Counted from the first letter of the stretch, positions 8,606-16,578 are shown. The stretch: 33,450 nt of DNA from Thiohalobacter sp. (GCA_026984835.1 JALSRI010000219.1:1-33450); one strand, 5' to 3'. Notes: generated by a model not told the origin, from the sequence alone. Numbers and translations: made by a program.

Positions 8606-8624
8606 CCATTCACACCGGCACGAG

Positions 8625-8885
8625 CTACCGGCTGTCCGTGGCGGGCAGTGCCAGCGCGAATTCCTGCGGGTCGAGTAACCCGTCTGCATTCCTGTCTGCC
8701 GCGTCGAAAGCCTGCCTCGGACCCAACAGCGGTCCCGCCTCGACGCGGCTCACGTAACCGTTCCGGTCACTGTCGAGCTGCTGGAAGGTGATATTGTCCG
8801 CACTCGGGGATATGGCCTGACGATCGGCCCAGGCCATCGATATCACCACGCCCGATGCGACGGCAAACGCCAGTTTCCTGATCAC
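8625..8885 (-). CDS. Small secreted EF-hand calcium-binding protein
   Basis: An 86-residue protein with an N-terminal Sec signal peptide (residues 1-20, cut near AWA/DRQ). Two canonical 12-residue EF-hand loops follow: D38-x-D40-x-N42-G-Y44-x-S46-x-x-E49 and D64-x-N66-x-D68-G-L70-x-D72-x-x-E75. It is therefore predicted to bind two calcium ions in the periplasm or outside the cell; its biological role is unknown. The GTG at 8885 was chosen as start because AAAGGAGA stands 10 bases before it and the residues from there form a proper signal peptide; the frame further upstream does not. A sigma54 promoter starts transcription about 22 bases before this GTG. It lies immediately downstream of the GlrR-type regulator. 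Confidence 0.85.
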   Translation of the reverse strand: MIRKLAFAVASGVVISMAWADRQAISPSADNITFQQLDSDRNGYVSRVEAGPLLGPRQAFDAADRNADGLLDPQEFALALPATDSR

Positions 8886-8895
8886 GTGACGAAAA

Positions 8896-8903
8896 TCTCC
8901 TTT
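8896..8903 (-). promoter_or_regulatory. Ribosome binding site fixing the GTG start of the EF-hand gene
   Basis: AAAGGAGA on the minus strand stands 10 bases before GTG 8885. It lies just inside the predicted sigma54 transcript, which begins about 8907. Confidence 0.75.
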
Positions 8904-8918
8904 CTGCCCGTATGTCGA

Positions 8919-8932
8919 GCAAGCACCATGCC
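8919..8932 (-). promoter_or_regulatory. Sigma54 (-24/-12) promoter of the EF-hand gene
   Basis: The minus strand reads TGGCATGGTGCTTGC. GG (8931-8932) and GC (8919-8920) are separated by exactly 10 bases, and the surroundings match the consensus TGGCACG-N4-TTGC at all but one position. The start of transcription would fall near 8907, directly in front of the ribosome binding site. Confidence 0.8.
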
Positions 8933-9005
8933 ATCCGCCCGACACCGTGCCAACTCCTTGAATCGACACCGGTAACGAAGGCAGGCAGGGGTCCCGTCCG
9001 GCGTC

Positions 9006-9031
9006 AAACCGTCTCCATTCAGAGACAGTTT
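9006..9031. promoter_or_regulatory. GlrR-type operator, proximal (CGTC-N10-GACA within a longer palindrome)
   Basis: The ten-base arms 9006-9015 and 9022-9031 match at 9 of 10 positions around a 6-base centre. Inside them CGTC-N10-GACA differs at one base from TGTC-N10-GACA, the consensus known for GlrR of enterobacteria. Its centre lies about 111 bases upstream of the predicted sigma54 start of the EF-hand gene, a usual distance for an enhancer site. Confidence 0.7.
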
Positions 9032-9074
9032 AACGCTGGACGATGCCAAGCTATTGATAATTCAAGGATATAGC

Positions 9075-9092
9075 TGTCGCCACATGGGGACA
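9075..9092. promoter_or_regulatory. GlrR-type operator, distal (perfect TGTC-N10-GACA)
   Basis: TGTCGCCACATGGGGACA matches the known GlrR consensus exactly. The centre lies about 176 bases upstream of the predicted EF-hand transcription start and only a few bases beyond the stop codon of the regulator gene itself. Confidence 0.75.
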
Positions 9093-9094
9093 GA

Positions 9095-10462
9095 TCAGAC
9101 CCGGGCACCCTTGAACTGGGAGGGATTGAGGTGGTGCTTGTGCAGCAGCTTGTAGAACTCGGTGCGGTTGCGGCGGGCGATGCGGGCGGCCTGGCTGACG
9201 TTGCCGTTGGTCATCTGCAGCAGCTGGGTCAGATAGTCGCGCTCGAAGCGGCTGCGGGCGTCGGCGAAGGCCGGAATCTCGCACTGCGCCTCGTCGCGCA
9301 GGGCGCGCTGCACCAGGCTGGCCGGGATCAGGGATGTGGTGGTGAAGGCCACGGCCTGCTCGACCACGTTGTAGAGCTGGCGGACGTTGCCCGGCCAGGG
9401 CGCAGACAGCAGCACCTCCATGGCATCCGGCGCGAAACCCTTGACCGCCTTGCTCTCGGCATCCTGCAGGCTGTGCAGGAAATGGTTGGCGAGCAGCGGC
9501 ACGTCCTCGCGGCGCTCCGCCAGCGACGGCAGCTCCAGCGTCACCACGTTGAGGCGGTAGTAGAGGTCTTCCCGGAATTCCCGGGACTTGCGCAGCTCGT
9601 CGAGGTCGCGGTGGGTGGCCGAGATGACGCGCACATCGACCGGCACGCTGCGGGTCGAGCCGACCGGCCGCACGCTGCGCTCCTGCAGGGCGCGCAGCAG
9701 CTTGACCTGGAAGCTGAGCGGCATGTCGCCCACCTCGTCCAGGAACAGCGTGCCACCGGCGGCGGCCTGGAACAGGCCCTCGTGATCGCGGGTGGCGCCG
9801 GTGAAGGAGCCCTTGGCGTGGCCGAAGAACTCGGATTCGAACAGGGCCTCCGGGATGGCGCTGCAGTTGACCGCCACGAACTCGCCCCCGGCGCGCGGGC
9901 TGGCCCTGTGGATGGCGCGCGCCAGCAGCTCCTTGCCGGTGCCGCTGGCGCCGTGGATGAGCACGCTGGCGTTGCTGGCCGCAATCAGTCGCGCCTGGCC
10001 CAGCAGGTCCTCCATCTTGGCGCTGCGGGTCACGATGCCCTGACGCCATTGGGCGACATCATCCACCTCGCTGCGCTCGTGCTGCTCGCCGGTGACCCGC
10101 AGGGCGCGGTCCACCTGGTCGAGGAGGATCTTGCTGTCGAAGGGCTTGGTCAGGTAGCCGAACACCCCGCGGCTGGTCGCCGCGACGGCGTCCGGGATGG
10201 TGCCATGGGCGGTCAGGATCAGCACCGGCAGGGCCGGGCTGCGCTGGTGGATCTCGTCGAACAGCATCATGCCGTCCATGCCATCCATGCGTAAGTCCGT
10301 GATTACCAAGTGGGGTTGAAAGGTCGGTAGCTGGGCGAGCGCCTTCTCGCCGCTCTCGACGGCGAGCACCTCGTAGCCCACGGCGGACAACCGCATGGAC
10401 AGCAGCCGCAGCAGGGCCGGATCATCATCAACAACCAGTACACGGTAACGACAGGCGCTCAT
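9095..10462 (-). CDS. glrR: Sigma54-dependent response regulator, GlrR/QseF type
   Basis: A 455-residue NtrC-family regulator with three domains. The receiver (about 6-120) has the acidic pair DDD at 12-14, phospho-acceptor D56 (VITDLRMDG) and KPFD. The AAA+ domain has Walker A GASGTGKE (171-178), the sigma54-contacting loop GSFTGA (218-223, Ala replaced by Ser in GAFTGA) and Walker [11 protein letters not shown]. The C-terminal Fis-type helix-turn-helix spans about 405-445. It activates sigma54 promoters when phosphorylated. The gene order kinase-QseG-regulator on this strand equals the E. coli glrK-qseG-glrR operon, which supports the assignment over other NtrC-like proteins. ATG 10462 follows GGGGAGAGAGA, 18 bases behind the lipoprotein gene. 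Confidence 0.88.
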   Translation of the reverse strand: MSACRYRVLVVDDDPALLRLLSMRLSAVGYEVLAVESGEKALAQLPTFQPHLVITDLRMDGMDGMMLFDEIHQRSPALPVLILTAHGTIPDAVAATSRGVFGYLTKPFDSKILLDQVDRALRVTGEQHERSEVDDVAQWRQGIVTRSAKMEDLLGQARLIAASNASVLIHGASGTGKELLARAIHRASPRAGGEFVAVNCSAIPEALFESEFFGHAKGSFTGATRDHEGLFQAAAGGTLFLDEVGDMPLSFQVKLLRALQERSVRPVGSTRSVPVDVRVISATHRDLDELRKSREFREDLYYRLNVVTLELPSLAERREDVPLLANHFLHSLQDAESKAVKGFAPDAMEVLLSAPWPGNVRQLYNVVEQAVAFTTTSLIPASLVQRALRDEAQCEIPAFADARSRFERDYLTQLLQMTNGNVSQAARIARRNRTEFYKLLHKHHLNPSQFKGARV

Positions 10463-10480
10463 TCTCTCTCCCCGGCCGGA

Positions 10481-10993
10481 CTACGGCTTGGTCCGGTCCT
10501 GAATACTTTGCTCGATCGAGGTCAGCTCTTGCAACTGTCGTTCCAACTCCTCGATGCGGGCCCTGGCATCCTTGAGTTCCTTGCGCAGGGTGGTGATCTT
10601 CTCACCGGCCCAGAGGCGTTCGCCGATCGACTGCTCGAGCAGGGCGGCCAGGGCCCGGGCGCTGTCGCTGGCCTTGCTGCGATCCATGTCCTTGATCAGC
10701 TGCAGGGCGCGCGACTGGTCGCGCACGGGCTTCTTGCCCTCCCCCAGCAGCAGCGCCAGCCGCAGGCGGGAGCGCGGTCCCGGATCGTTCTCGAAGTCGA
10801 GCTCCCGCGCGCGCAGGGTGCGCTGCAGGGCGTCGTCCGGCATCGACAGGGTCCGCTGCCATTCCTCCAGCCAGTAGGCGGCGTCGTCGATGCGCACGGC
10901 GACCGGCACCGGCCCTTGCGAGCGCTGCAGCGACAACGAGGTGCAGCCGCCGAGCAGCACCAGGACAGCCAGTATGGAAAGGGTGTTACGCAA
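10481..10993 (-). CDS. qseG: QseG-like lipoprotein
   Basis: A 170-residue lipoprotein. The signal sequence ends in the lipobox LGGC with C17 as lipidated residue. The C-terminal half (about 120-165) is a coiled coil of Lys/Arg/Glu/Leu heptads. In E. coli, QseG is an outer-membrane lipoprotein that contacts the periplasmic part of the kinase GlrK and is needed for its activity. The start was placed at TTG 10993: it directly precedes the signal peptide, a GGAG lies ten bases before it, and it overlaps the end of the kinase gene by 8 bases. Upstream in-frame codons would add a Cys/Arg-rich stretch that destroys the signal peptide. Sequence identity to QseG is low and the name rests partly on position. 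Confidence 0.75.
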   Translation of the reverse strand: MRNTLSILAVLVLLGGCTSLSLQRSQGPVPVAVRIDDAAYWLEEWQRTLSMPDDALQRTLRARELDFENDPGPRSRLRLALLLGEGKKPVRDQSRALQLIKDMDRSKASDSARALAALLEQSIGERLWAGEKITTLRKELKDARARIEELERQLQELTSIEQSIQDRTKP

Positions 10994-12434
10994 CGTTTCT
11001 GCGCTCCGTCTGCAGGGGCAAGCGGACCTGAAGACAGGCCCCGGCACGGCCCGGGGAGGCCACTTCGATGGTGCCGCCGTGCGCCTGCGCGTATTCGCGG
11101 GCGATGGACAGGCCCAGCCCGGTGCCGCGCACGTGGCTGTTGGCGGCCGACTGGCCCTGGTAGAAGGCGTCGAACACCCGTGCCCGCTCGCTTTCCGGAA
11201 TGCCCGGGCCGGCGTCCTCCACCCGGATCACGGCCTGGCCGTCCTCCAGGTCCAATGATACCCCCAGGCGCCCGCCGTCGGGCGAAAACTTTATGGCGTT
11301 GGAAAGCAGGTTGTCCACCAGGGTGCGCAGCTTGTCGGCGTCTGCCTCCATCATCACCGGCTGCAGCGCCACCTCCGGCACCAGCTGGCGCGCCAGGATC
11401 GCCACCCGGTGGTCCGCCAGTACCGATTCGATGAGCTCATGCAGGGCCAACCGGCCCGTCTGCAGGGACGACATGCGGGAACTGGCGAGGTTGAAGTCGA
11501 GCAGGTCCTCGATGAGTTTCTGCAGTTGCAGGCTGTTGTCGCGCAGGATGGCGGCAATCTCGCGTTGCTGGCTGTTCAGGCTACCGACCACTTCCTCGCC
11601 CAGAAGTTCGGCGCATTCCCGCACGGCGGTCAGGGGAGTTTTCAGTTCGTGCGAGATATGGCGCAGGAAGCGCGCCTTCTCCTGTTCCACTTCCAGGAGC
11701 CGTGTGCGCATCCAGTCCAGGCGTTCGCCGAGCTGCTCCAGGTCGCGCGGGCCGAGGATGAAGGCCGGGCGGGAGAAATCGCCATCGCCCAGGCGCCGGA
11801 TGGCCTGGTCCAGCTGACGGATGGGGCGCGCCACCAGCCAGGCGAAGAAACCGGCCATGACCAGCGCCGCCGGCACCAGCGCCAGCGCCAGCGCCAGCAT
11901 GATGCGCTGCACGCGGATACCGGCCGCGTCCAGGCGCTCCACCTCGCGCTCCACCAGCCGGCGGTTGTCGATCAGCATCTTCTGCGCCACCTTGGCCAGT
12001 TCGGCGAACCGCTCCACCGCCGCCGCCGCCTCGGGGGCGTCGTGGCCGACCGTCTCCAGCACCCCGCTGATCTCCTGTTCGGTCTGCTGCAGGCGCACCA
12101 GCCGTTCCCGCTGCAGCGGCGACAGATTGATCTGGGACAGGCGCCGGACGATATCCTTGAACTGGCCGTGTTTCTCGCGGTACACGCCCAGCAGGGCCGG
12201 CTCGCCCACGACCAGGTACTGGCGGGCGCTGCGCTCCATGTCGGTGATGGTTTCCGCCAGCAGCTGGTTGCTCTGGGTGGCGCGCACCATTTCGAACAGC
12301 GCATGCTGGCCCTGGGCGACCAGCCGGTCGACCGAAAAGGTGGCGAACAGCAGCGCCGCCACCAGCGGCACCGCCACCAGCGCGAAGCCCACCAGGATCA
12401 GGCGGCGAATCGATTTGGGACGGACAATACGCAC
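10986..12434 (-). CDS. glrK: Membrane sensor histidine kinase, GlrK/QseE type
   Basis: A 482-residue kinase. Membrane segments at about 12-32 and 178-201 enclose a helical periplasmic sensor domain of about 145 residues. A HAMP linker (202-250) is followed by the H-box FLRHISHELKTPLTAVRE with H262, the N-box DNLLSNAIKFS (374-384), the G1 box EDAGPGIP and the G2 box GTGLGLSI. It should phosphorylate D56 of the GlrR-type partner. The frame is open far upstream across the antisense side of the glycerol-kinase-like gene; that part is GC-bias artefact. GTG 12434 was chosen because it sits right before the first membrane helix; no good ribosome binding site is seen, so the start is less sure than the gene. 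Confidence 0.88.
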   Translation of the reverse strand: MRIVRPKSIRRLILVGFALVAVPLVAALLFATFSVDRLVAQGQHALFEMVRATQSNQLLAETITDMERSARQYLVVGEPALLGVYREKHGQFKDIVRRLSQINLSPLQRERLVRLQQTEQEISGVLETVGHDAPEAAAAVERFAELAKVAQKMLIDNRRLVEREVERLDAAGIRVQRIMLALALALVPAALVMAGFFAWLVARPIRQLDQAIRRLGDGDFSRPAFILGPRDLEQLGERLDWMRTRLLEVEQEKARFLRHISHELKTPLTAVRECAELLGEEVVGSLNSQQREIAAILRDNSLQLQKLIEDLLDFNLASSRMSSLQTGRLALHELIESVLADHRVAILARQLVPEVALQPVMMEADADKLRTLVDNLLSNAIKFSPDGGRLGVSLDLEDGQAVIRVEDAGPGIPESERARVFDAFYQGQSAANSHVRGTGLGLSIAREYAQAHGGTIEVASPGRAGACLQVRLPLQTERRNVA

Positions 12435-12539
12435 GGGAATCTGCCGGTTGGGAACCGGGGTATTGGGCCACAGTTGCCACCGCCTTGCAAAGCCGCCACG
12501 ACGCTGGCGCGGCACCGGAGAACCCGCTAGGCTCGCCCC

Positions 12540-13940
12540 ATGCAGACCTGTCTCGCCATCGACCAGGGCACCCACGCCAGCCGCGCCCTGCTCTTCGACC
12601 GGCACGGCAATACCCTGGCCAGCGCCACGCAAGAGATTGACATAACCCGGTTTTCTGACGGCCGCGTGGAACAGGACGCAGACCAGCTGCTGGCCTCGGT
12701 GGAGGCCGTCGTCGAGCGGGTCACGGCCGGCCCGCATGCCCCGCCCTCGGCCTGCGGCATCGCCACCCAGCGTTCCACGGTGCTGGCCATCGACGCGGAC
12801 GGCCGGCCGCTGGGACCGGCGCTGGGCTGGCAGGACGTGCGCGGGGCGGCACAGGTGGAGGCGCTGCGCGACCGCGAACGAGACATTCGCCGCCTGACCG
12901 GCCTGCCTCTGTCGCCCCATTACGGGGCGAGCAAGCTGCGCTGGCTGCTGGACCGCTACACGGCCGGCGGCGAGCCGCCGCGGCTCGCGCCGCTGGCGAG
13001 TTTCCTGGTGCTGCGCCTGCTCCGCAACCACCCCTGGCGGGTGGATCACGGCAACGCCCAGCGCACCCAACTGATGGATCTGCACCGGCTGGACTGGTCG
13101 CCGCGGCTGGCGGACTGGTTCGGGGTGCCGCTCGGACGCCTGCCGCGCTGTGCGCCGGTCCTCGACGACTGGGGCAGTCTGGCCGGCACCGATACGCCGG
13201 TCACTGCGGTGTGCGGCGACCAGAATGCCGCCCTGTACAGTAACGGTGCCGCCGCCACCGACACCGTCCTGGTCAATCTCGGCAGCGGCGCTTTCCTGCT
13301 GCGCAGCCTGGGCACAATGCCTCGACCCAGCCGCTGCCAGCTCACCGGCGTCGCCTGCAGCGACGCCCGCCAGGCCGAATACCTGCGGGAAGCCACCGTC
13401 AACGGCGCGGGCAGCGCCCTCGACTGGGCGGCCCGCACCTGGCACATCGACGAGCTGCCCGCGCAGCTGCCGGCCTGGCTGGAGCAGGTCGGGCAACCAC
13501 CGGTGTTCGTCAATACCGTCGGCGGCCTGGCCGCGCCCTGGTGGCGCACGGACCTCGAGTGCCATTTCCTCGACGACGGTGAACGGGCGCCGCTGGAGGC
13601 GCGCGCCGTGGCGGTCGTCGAGAGCATCGCCTTCCTGGTGCAGGCCAACCTGGCCCTGATGGCGCAGGAAGCGCCGCTGGCACGACTGCGGGTCGGCGGC
13701 GGGCTGTCGCGCCTGGACGGACTGTGCCAGCGCCTGGCCAACCTCAGCGGCCTGACAGTGGAACGTCTCGACGACCCCGAGGCCACGGCCCGCGGCGTCG
13801 CCTGGCTGGCGGCCGGACGACCCACCGGCTGGGCGGGCGAGCCGCCGCCCGACGCCGTCTTCGAACCGCACCCGGACCCCGGACTGGAAATGCGCTACCA
13901 GCGCCTGTACGACTACCTGCAGGAGATGCCGCCGCCATGA
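12540..13940 (+). CDS. FGGY-family carbohydrate kinase, glycerol-kinase-like
   Basis: A 466-residue kinase with the FGGY architecture, about 35 residues shorter than E. coli GlpK. Landmarks of glycerol kinase are kept: AIDQGTHASRALLFD at the N-terminus (phosphate 1 loop), TQRST with R78, a WQD motif (98-100), DHGNAQRT (compare DVTNASRT) and CGDQNAA with the catalytic base D227. The adenosine-binding loops are NLGSGAFLL and LRVGGGLSRLDG. Several positions around the active site differ from GlpK, so glycerol is the likely but unproven substrate. ATG 12540 has no ribosome binding site, and a TAGGCT -10 element ends six bases before it. Its stop overlaps the start of the next gene (ATGA). Confidence 0.75.
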   Translation: MQTCLAIDQGTHASRALLFDRHGNTLASATQEIDITRFSDGRVEQDADQLLASVEAVVERVTAGPHAPPSACGIATQRSTVLAIDADGRPLGPALGWQDVRGAAQVEALRDRERDIRRLTGLPLSPHYGASKLRWLLDRYTAGGEPPRLAPLASFLVLRLLRNHPWRVDHGNAQRTQLMDLHRLDWSPRLADWFGVPLGRLPRCAPVLDDWGSLAGTDTPVTAVCGDQNAALYSNGAAATDTVLVNLGSGAFLLRSLGTMPRPSRCQLTGVACSDARQAEYLREATVNGAGSALDWAARTWHIDELPAQLPAWLEQVGQPPVFVNTVGGLAAPWWRTDLECHFLDDGERAPLEARAVAVVESIAFLVQANLALMAQEAPLARLRVGGGLSRLDGLCQRLANLSGLTVERLDDPEATARGVAWLAAGRPTGWAGEPPPDAVFEPHPDPGLEMRYQRLYDYLQEMPPP

Positions 13941-14695
13941 ACATCCCGCTGCTGGTCGCCCACCGCGGCGACATGACCCACTATCCCGAGAACAGCCTGC
14001 CGGCCCTGGAAGCGGCGCTGCGTGCCGGCGCCTGTATCGTCGAGTTCGACGTGCAGATCGATGCCGACGGCGACGCCGTGCTGCTGCACGACGCCGACCT
14101 GCGGCGGACCGCGGGCGTGGAAGCCAGCCTGTTCGAGCTGGGCACCACCGAGCTGCGCGGGCTCAGCGTGCACGAGCCGGCGCGCTTCGGCGACCGCTTC
14201 CGCCCCCTGCCACCACCGCTGCTGGTCGAGGCGCTGACGCTGCTCGAGCAATTCCCGGACGCCGGCGCGCTGGTGGAGATCAAGGCGGAGAGCCTGCAGC
14301 ACTGGGGCCTGGACAGGGTCATGGAACACCTGACCGAGGCCCTGCGCGATCACCGCGAGCGCTGCACCCTGATCTCGTTCGAGCCGCTGGCGCTGGCCTG
14401 GCTGCGGCGCCAGGGCGGCTGGCGCACCGGCTGGGTTCTGCCGCGCTACGACAGCCGGCACGAAGGCCAGGCGCGTGCGCTGCAGCCCGACCTCCTGATC
14501 TGCAACCACGGCAAACTGCCCGCGGCGGCAACGCCCTGGCCCGGCGACTGGCGCTGGATGCTGTACGACATCACCGAGCCGGGGCTGGCGCTGGACTGGG
14601 CGGCGCGTGGCGTCGAGTTCATCGAGACCCGCGACATCGGCGCCATGCTGGCGGATCCGCTGCTGGGCCAACGGGCCTGCCGGCGTGGACTATGA
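13937..14695 (+). CDS. Glycerophosphodiester phosphodiesterase (GDPD)
   Basis: A 252-residue cytoplasmic-type enzyme that splits glycerophosphodiesters, which come from phospholipid turnover, into sn-glycerol 3-phosphate and an alcohol. The TIM-barrel family signature is complete: H9-R10-G11, E18-N19 (PENS), E36 and D38 (VEFDVQIDADG), the catalytic H51 (LLHDADL) and VEIKAES further on. No signal peptide is visible, so it resembles UgpQ rather than periplasmic GlpQ. It is sandwiched between kinase and dehydrogenase genes with overlapping start and stop codons, so its product glycerol 3-phosphate feeds the next enzyme. Confidence 0.9.
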   Translation: MNIPLLVAHRGDMTHYPENSLPALEAALRAGACIVEFDVQIDADGDAVLLHDADLRRTAGVEASLFELGTTELRGLSVHEPARFGDRFRPLPPPLLVEALTLLEQFPDAGALVEIKAESLQHWGLDRVMEHLTEALRDHRERCTLISFEPLALAWLRRQGGWRTGWVLPRYDSRHEGQARALQPDLLICNHGKLPAAATPWPGDWRWMLYDITEPGLALDWAARGVEFIETRDIGAMLADPLLGQRACRRGL

Positions 14696-15857
14696 CGTCA
14701 CCGTCATCGGCGCCGGCATCCACGGCGCCGGCGTCGCCCAGGCGGCGGCCGCCGCCGGCCACCGCGTGCTGGTGCTGGAACAGTACGAACGGCCCGCCCG
14801 CGGCAGCTCCAGCCGCTCCTCCAAGCTCATCCACGGCGGCCTGCGCTACCTGGAGAGCGGCCAGTTCGGTCTGGTGCGCGAATGCCTGCGCGAACGCGCC
14901 CTGCTGCTGCGCAATGCCCCGCACCTGGTCCGGCTGCTGCCGTTCTGCATCCCCGTCTATCGGCACACCCGCCGCCGACCCTGGAAGATCGGCCTGGGCC
15001 TGTGGCTGTACCGGCTGCTCGGCGGCGGACCCTTCCGGCGCCACGGCGCCGACCCGGCGGACGAACTGCTGGACGGCCTGCGCCGCGAGGCGCTGGACGC
15101 CCTGTTCTGCTACGCGGACGCGCAGACCGACGACGCCCGCCTCACCGAGGCGGTGCTGGCCTCCGCCGGGGAGCTCGGCGCCGAGGTGCGGCTGGGCGCG
15201 CGCTTCGAGTCGGCGCAACTCGGCCAGGAAGGCTGCACACTCGTATTCCGGGGCGGCGACGCGACGTCGCGCCTCACCACGCGCGTACTGGTCAACGCCG
15301 CCGGCCCCTGGGCCAACCGCGTGCTGGCGACCATCACGCCCGCCCAGCGACCGCAGCCGGTGGAACTGGTGCAGGGCACCCATATCCGCGTGCCGGGGCG
15401 GCTGCAGCGCGTCTACTACCTGGAGGCCCCCCAGGACGGCCGCGCCGTGTTCGTCATGCCGTGGCGGGATGCCGTGCTGATCGGCACCACCGAGACACCG
15501 TACCAGGGCGACCCGGCCGCAGTGCGGCCGCTGGAACGGGAAATCGACTACCTGCTGGCGGTCCACAACCAGTACTTCGAACAGCGGCTCACCCGCGACG
15601 ACGTGCAGGACGCCTTTGCCGGCCTGCGCGTACTGCCGGCCGGCGACGGCCATGCCTTCTCGCGGCCCCGCGAAACCCTGCTGGTCACCGACCGGCGCCG
15701 GCGGCCGCGCCTGGTCACCCTGTACGGCGGCAAACTGACCGCCTACCGCGCCACCGCCGAAACCCTGATGAGGAAACTGCGCGCCTCCCTGCCCCGGCGC
15801 AGACCCGTGGCCGATACCCGCCGGCTGCCGCTGCCGCAGCGCCCGCCCGGCCGGTGA
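14685..15857 (+). CDS. FAD-dependent glycerol-3-phosphate dehydrogenase-like protein, short form
   Basis: A 390-residue flavoprotein of the GlpD/DAO family. The N-terminal FAD-binding fingerprint is VIGAGIHGAGVAQ (residues 8-20). The GlpD hallmarks SSRSSKLIHGGLRYLES (41-58), DVQDAFAGLR and LYGGKLTAYR follow. In E. coli GlpD (501 residues) a C-terminal cap domain of about 130 residues comes after GGKLTTYR; here the protein ends some 35 residues after that motif, so this domain is absent. The DNA behind it goes straight into a terminator region, so there is no displaced remnant. Expected reaction: glycerol 3-phosphate to dihydroxyacetone phosphate, with electrons to quinone. The start is GTG 14685, overlapping the GDPD stop by 11 bases. 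Confidence 0.82.
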   Translation: MDYDVTVIGAGIHGAGVAQAAAAAGHRVLVLEQYERPARGSSSRSSKLIHGGLRYLESGQFGLVRECLRERALLLRNAPHLVRLLPFCIPVYRHTRRRPWKIGLGLWLYRLLGGGPFRRHGADPADELLDGLRREALDALFCYADAQTDDARLTEAVLASAGELGAEVRLGARFESAQLGQEGCTLVFRGGDATSRLTTRVLVNAAGPWANRVLATITPAQRPQPVELVQGTHIRVPGRLQRVYYLEAPQDGRAVFVMPWRDAVLIGTTETPYQGDPAAVRPLEREIDYLLAVHNQYFEQRLTRDDVQDAFAGLRVLPAGDGHAFSRPRETLLVTDRRRRPRLVTLYGGKLTAYRATAETLMRKLRASLPRRRPVADTRRLPLPQRPPGR

Positions 15858-15867
15858 CCGGGCAACG

Positions 15868-15889
15868 AAAAGGCGGCCCGAAGGCCGCC
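15868..15889 (-). terminator. Terminator of the VPxPA-CTERM gene
   Basis: A 7-bp stem (GGCGGCC/GGCCGCC, four-base loop) is followed by T4 on the minus strand. It lies between two convergent genes, 30 bases past the CTERM gene's stop. The plus strand has only a poor T-tract, so for the glpD-like operon it would be weak. Confidence 0.75.
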
Positions 15890-15918
15890 GTGTCTTCCCG
15901 GGGGACGAGTGTGACGGA

Positions 15919-16578
15919 CTAGGCTGCCCTGCGCCCGCGCAGCGACAGGCCCGCCAGTCCGGCCAGACCGGAACCGAACAACCACAGCGCGGCCGGAACC
16001 GGCACGAAGGTAACCACCAGGTCCATGCCCATGCTCGTGGTGTTGGTGTCGAACATACCCGTATTGGGATCCGCCGTACCGTCGGCACCCCACAAGGTCA
16101 GCGAGCTGTAGCTGCCGGTGGTGCTGTTGGCGGTGTAGCCGGCGCTCGAAGTCACGTAGTTGATGTCATAGAAACTCAGGGTGGCATCGGTCAGGCCGTT
16201 GCCCAGCGCAGTGGCGTCGAAGCTCCAGCTGATGGTGCCGATCAGGCCACCATCGTTGCCGTTGAATGCGCCAGCGGCCAGGTTGCCGGTACCTGTCGCG
16301 GTACCGATGGGAGCCGTCAGGCCAGCGTCGCTGAACAGGTCGACGCTGAGCGAGAAGGCGCCGCTGACCGGGTCCCAGGAGCCGCCACCGCCGTTCATGC
16401 TGAACCAGGCCAGAATGGACCCGTACTGGCCCTGCGCGCTGTTGGCGGTATGAAAGACGTTGTGCTGAAAGGGGCCGCTGCTTTCCTGCGGTGTGGCGGC
16501 GATGGCAATGGACGCGGCATCTGCCTTGCCGCCAACCAGCGTGGCGGCCAGCAACGCACAGAACAGTCTTGTTTTCAT
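15919..16578 (-). CDS. VPxPA-CTERM (PEP-CTERM family) exosortase substrate
   Basis: A 219-residue secreted protein. The N-terminus is a Sec signal peptide (about 1-21, ending KADA/AS). The middle is rich in Gly, Ser, Thr, Asn and Asp with little charge and is probably beta-rich. The last 28 residues have the sorting-signal layout: VPVPAALWLFGSG, a hydrophobic stretch (GLAGLAGLSL) and RGRR at the end, as in the VPLPA-CTERM variant of PEP-CTERM proteins. Such proteins are processed by an exosortase and attached to the surface or exopolysaccharide; no exosortase gene lies in the window. ATG 16578 follows GGAGAAGGCC. It has a sigma54 promoter. The function of the mature part is not recognisable. 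Confidence 0.85.
   Translation of the reverse strand: MKTRLFCALLAATLVGGKADAASIAIAATPQESSGPFQHNVFHTANSAQGQYGSILAWFSMNGGGGSWDPVSGAFSLSVDLFSDAGLTAPIGTATGTGNLAAGAFNGNDGGLIGTISWSFDATALGNGLTDATLSFYDINYVTSSAGYTANSTTGSYSSLTLWGADGTADPNTGMFDTNTTSMGMDLVVTFVPVPAALWLFGSGLAGLAGLSLRGRRAA

Noticed and set aside
9095-10462. Loss of sigma54 contact because the GAFTGA loop reads GSFTGA
   Set aside because: Ala to Ser at the second position is a mild change, and the key Phe, Thr and Gly are kept, so the regulator is probably still sigma54-dependent.
12435-13871. A 480-residue N-terminal extension of the histidine kinase
   Set aside because: This open frame runs antisense to the glycerol-kinase-like gene, whose motifs are intact. 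The extension has low-complexity Arg/Gln/Ala/Gly composition and no domain.
14685-15857. The short glpD-like gene as a frameshifted pseudogene
   Set aside because: The catalytic and FAD motifs are intact, the frame is open, and the 60 bases behind its stop hold only a terminator and no remnant of the missing domain.
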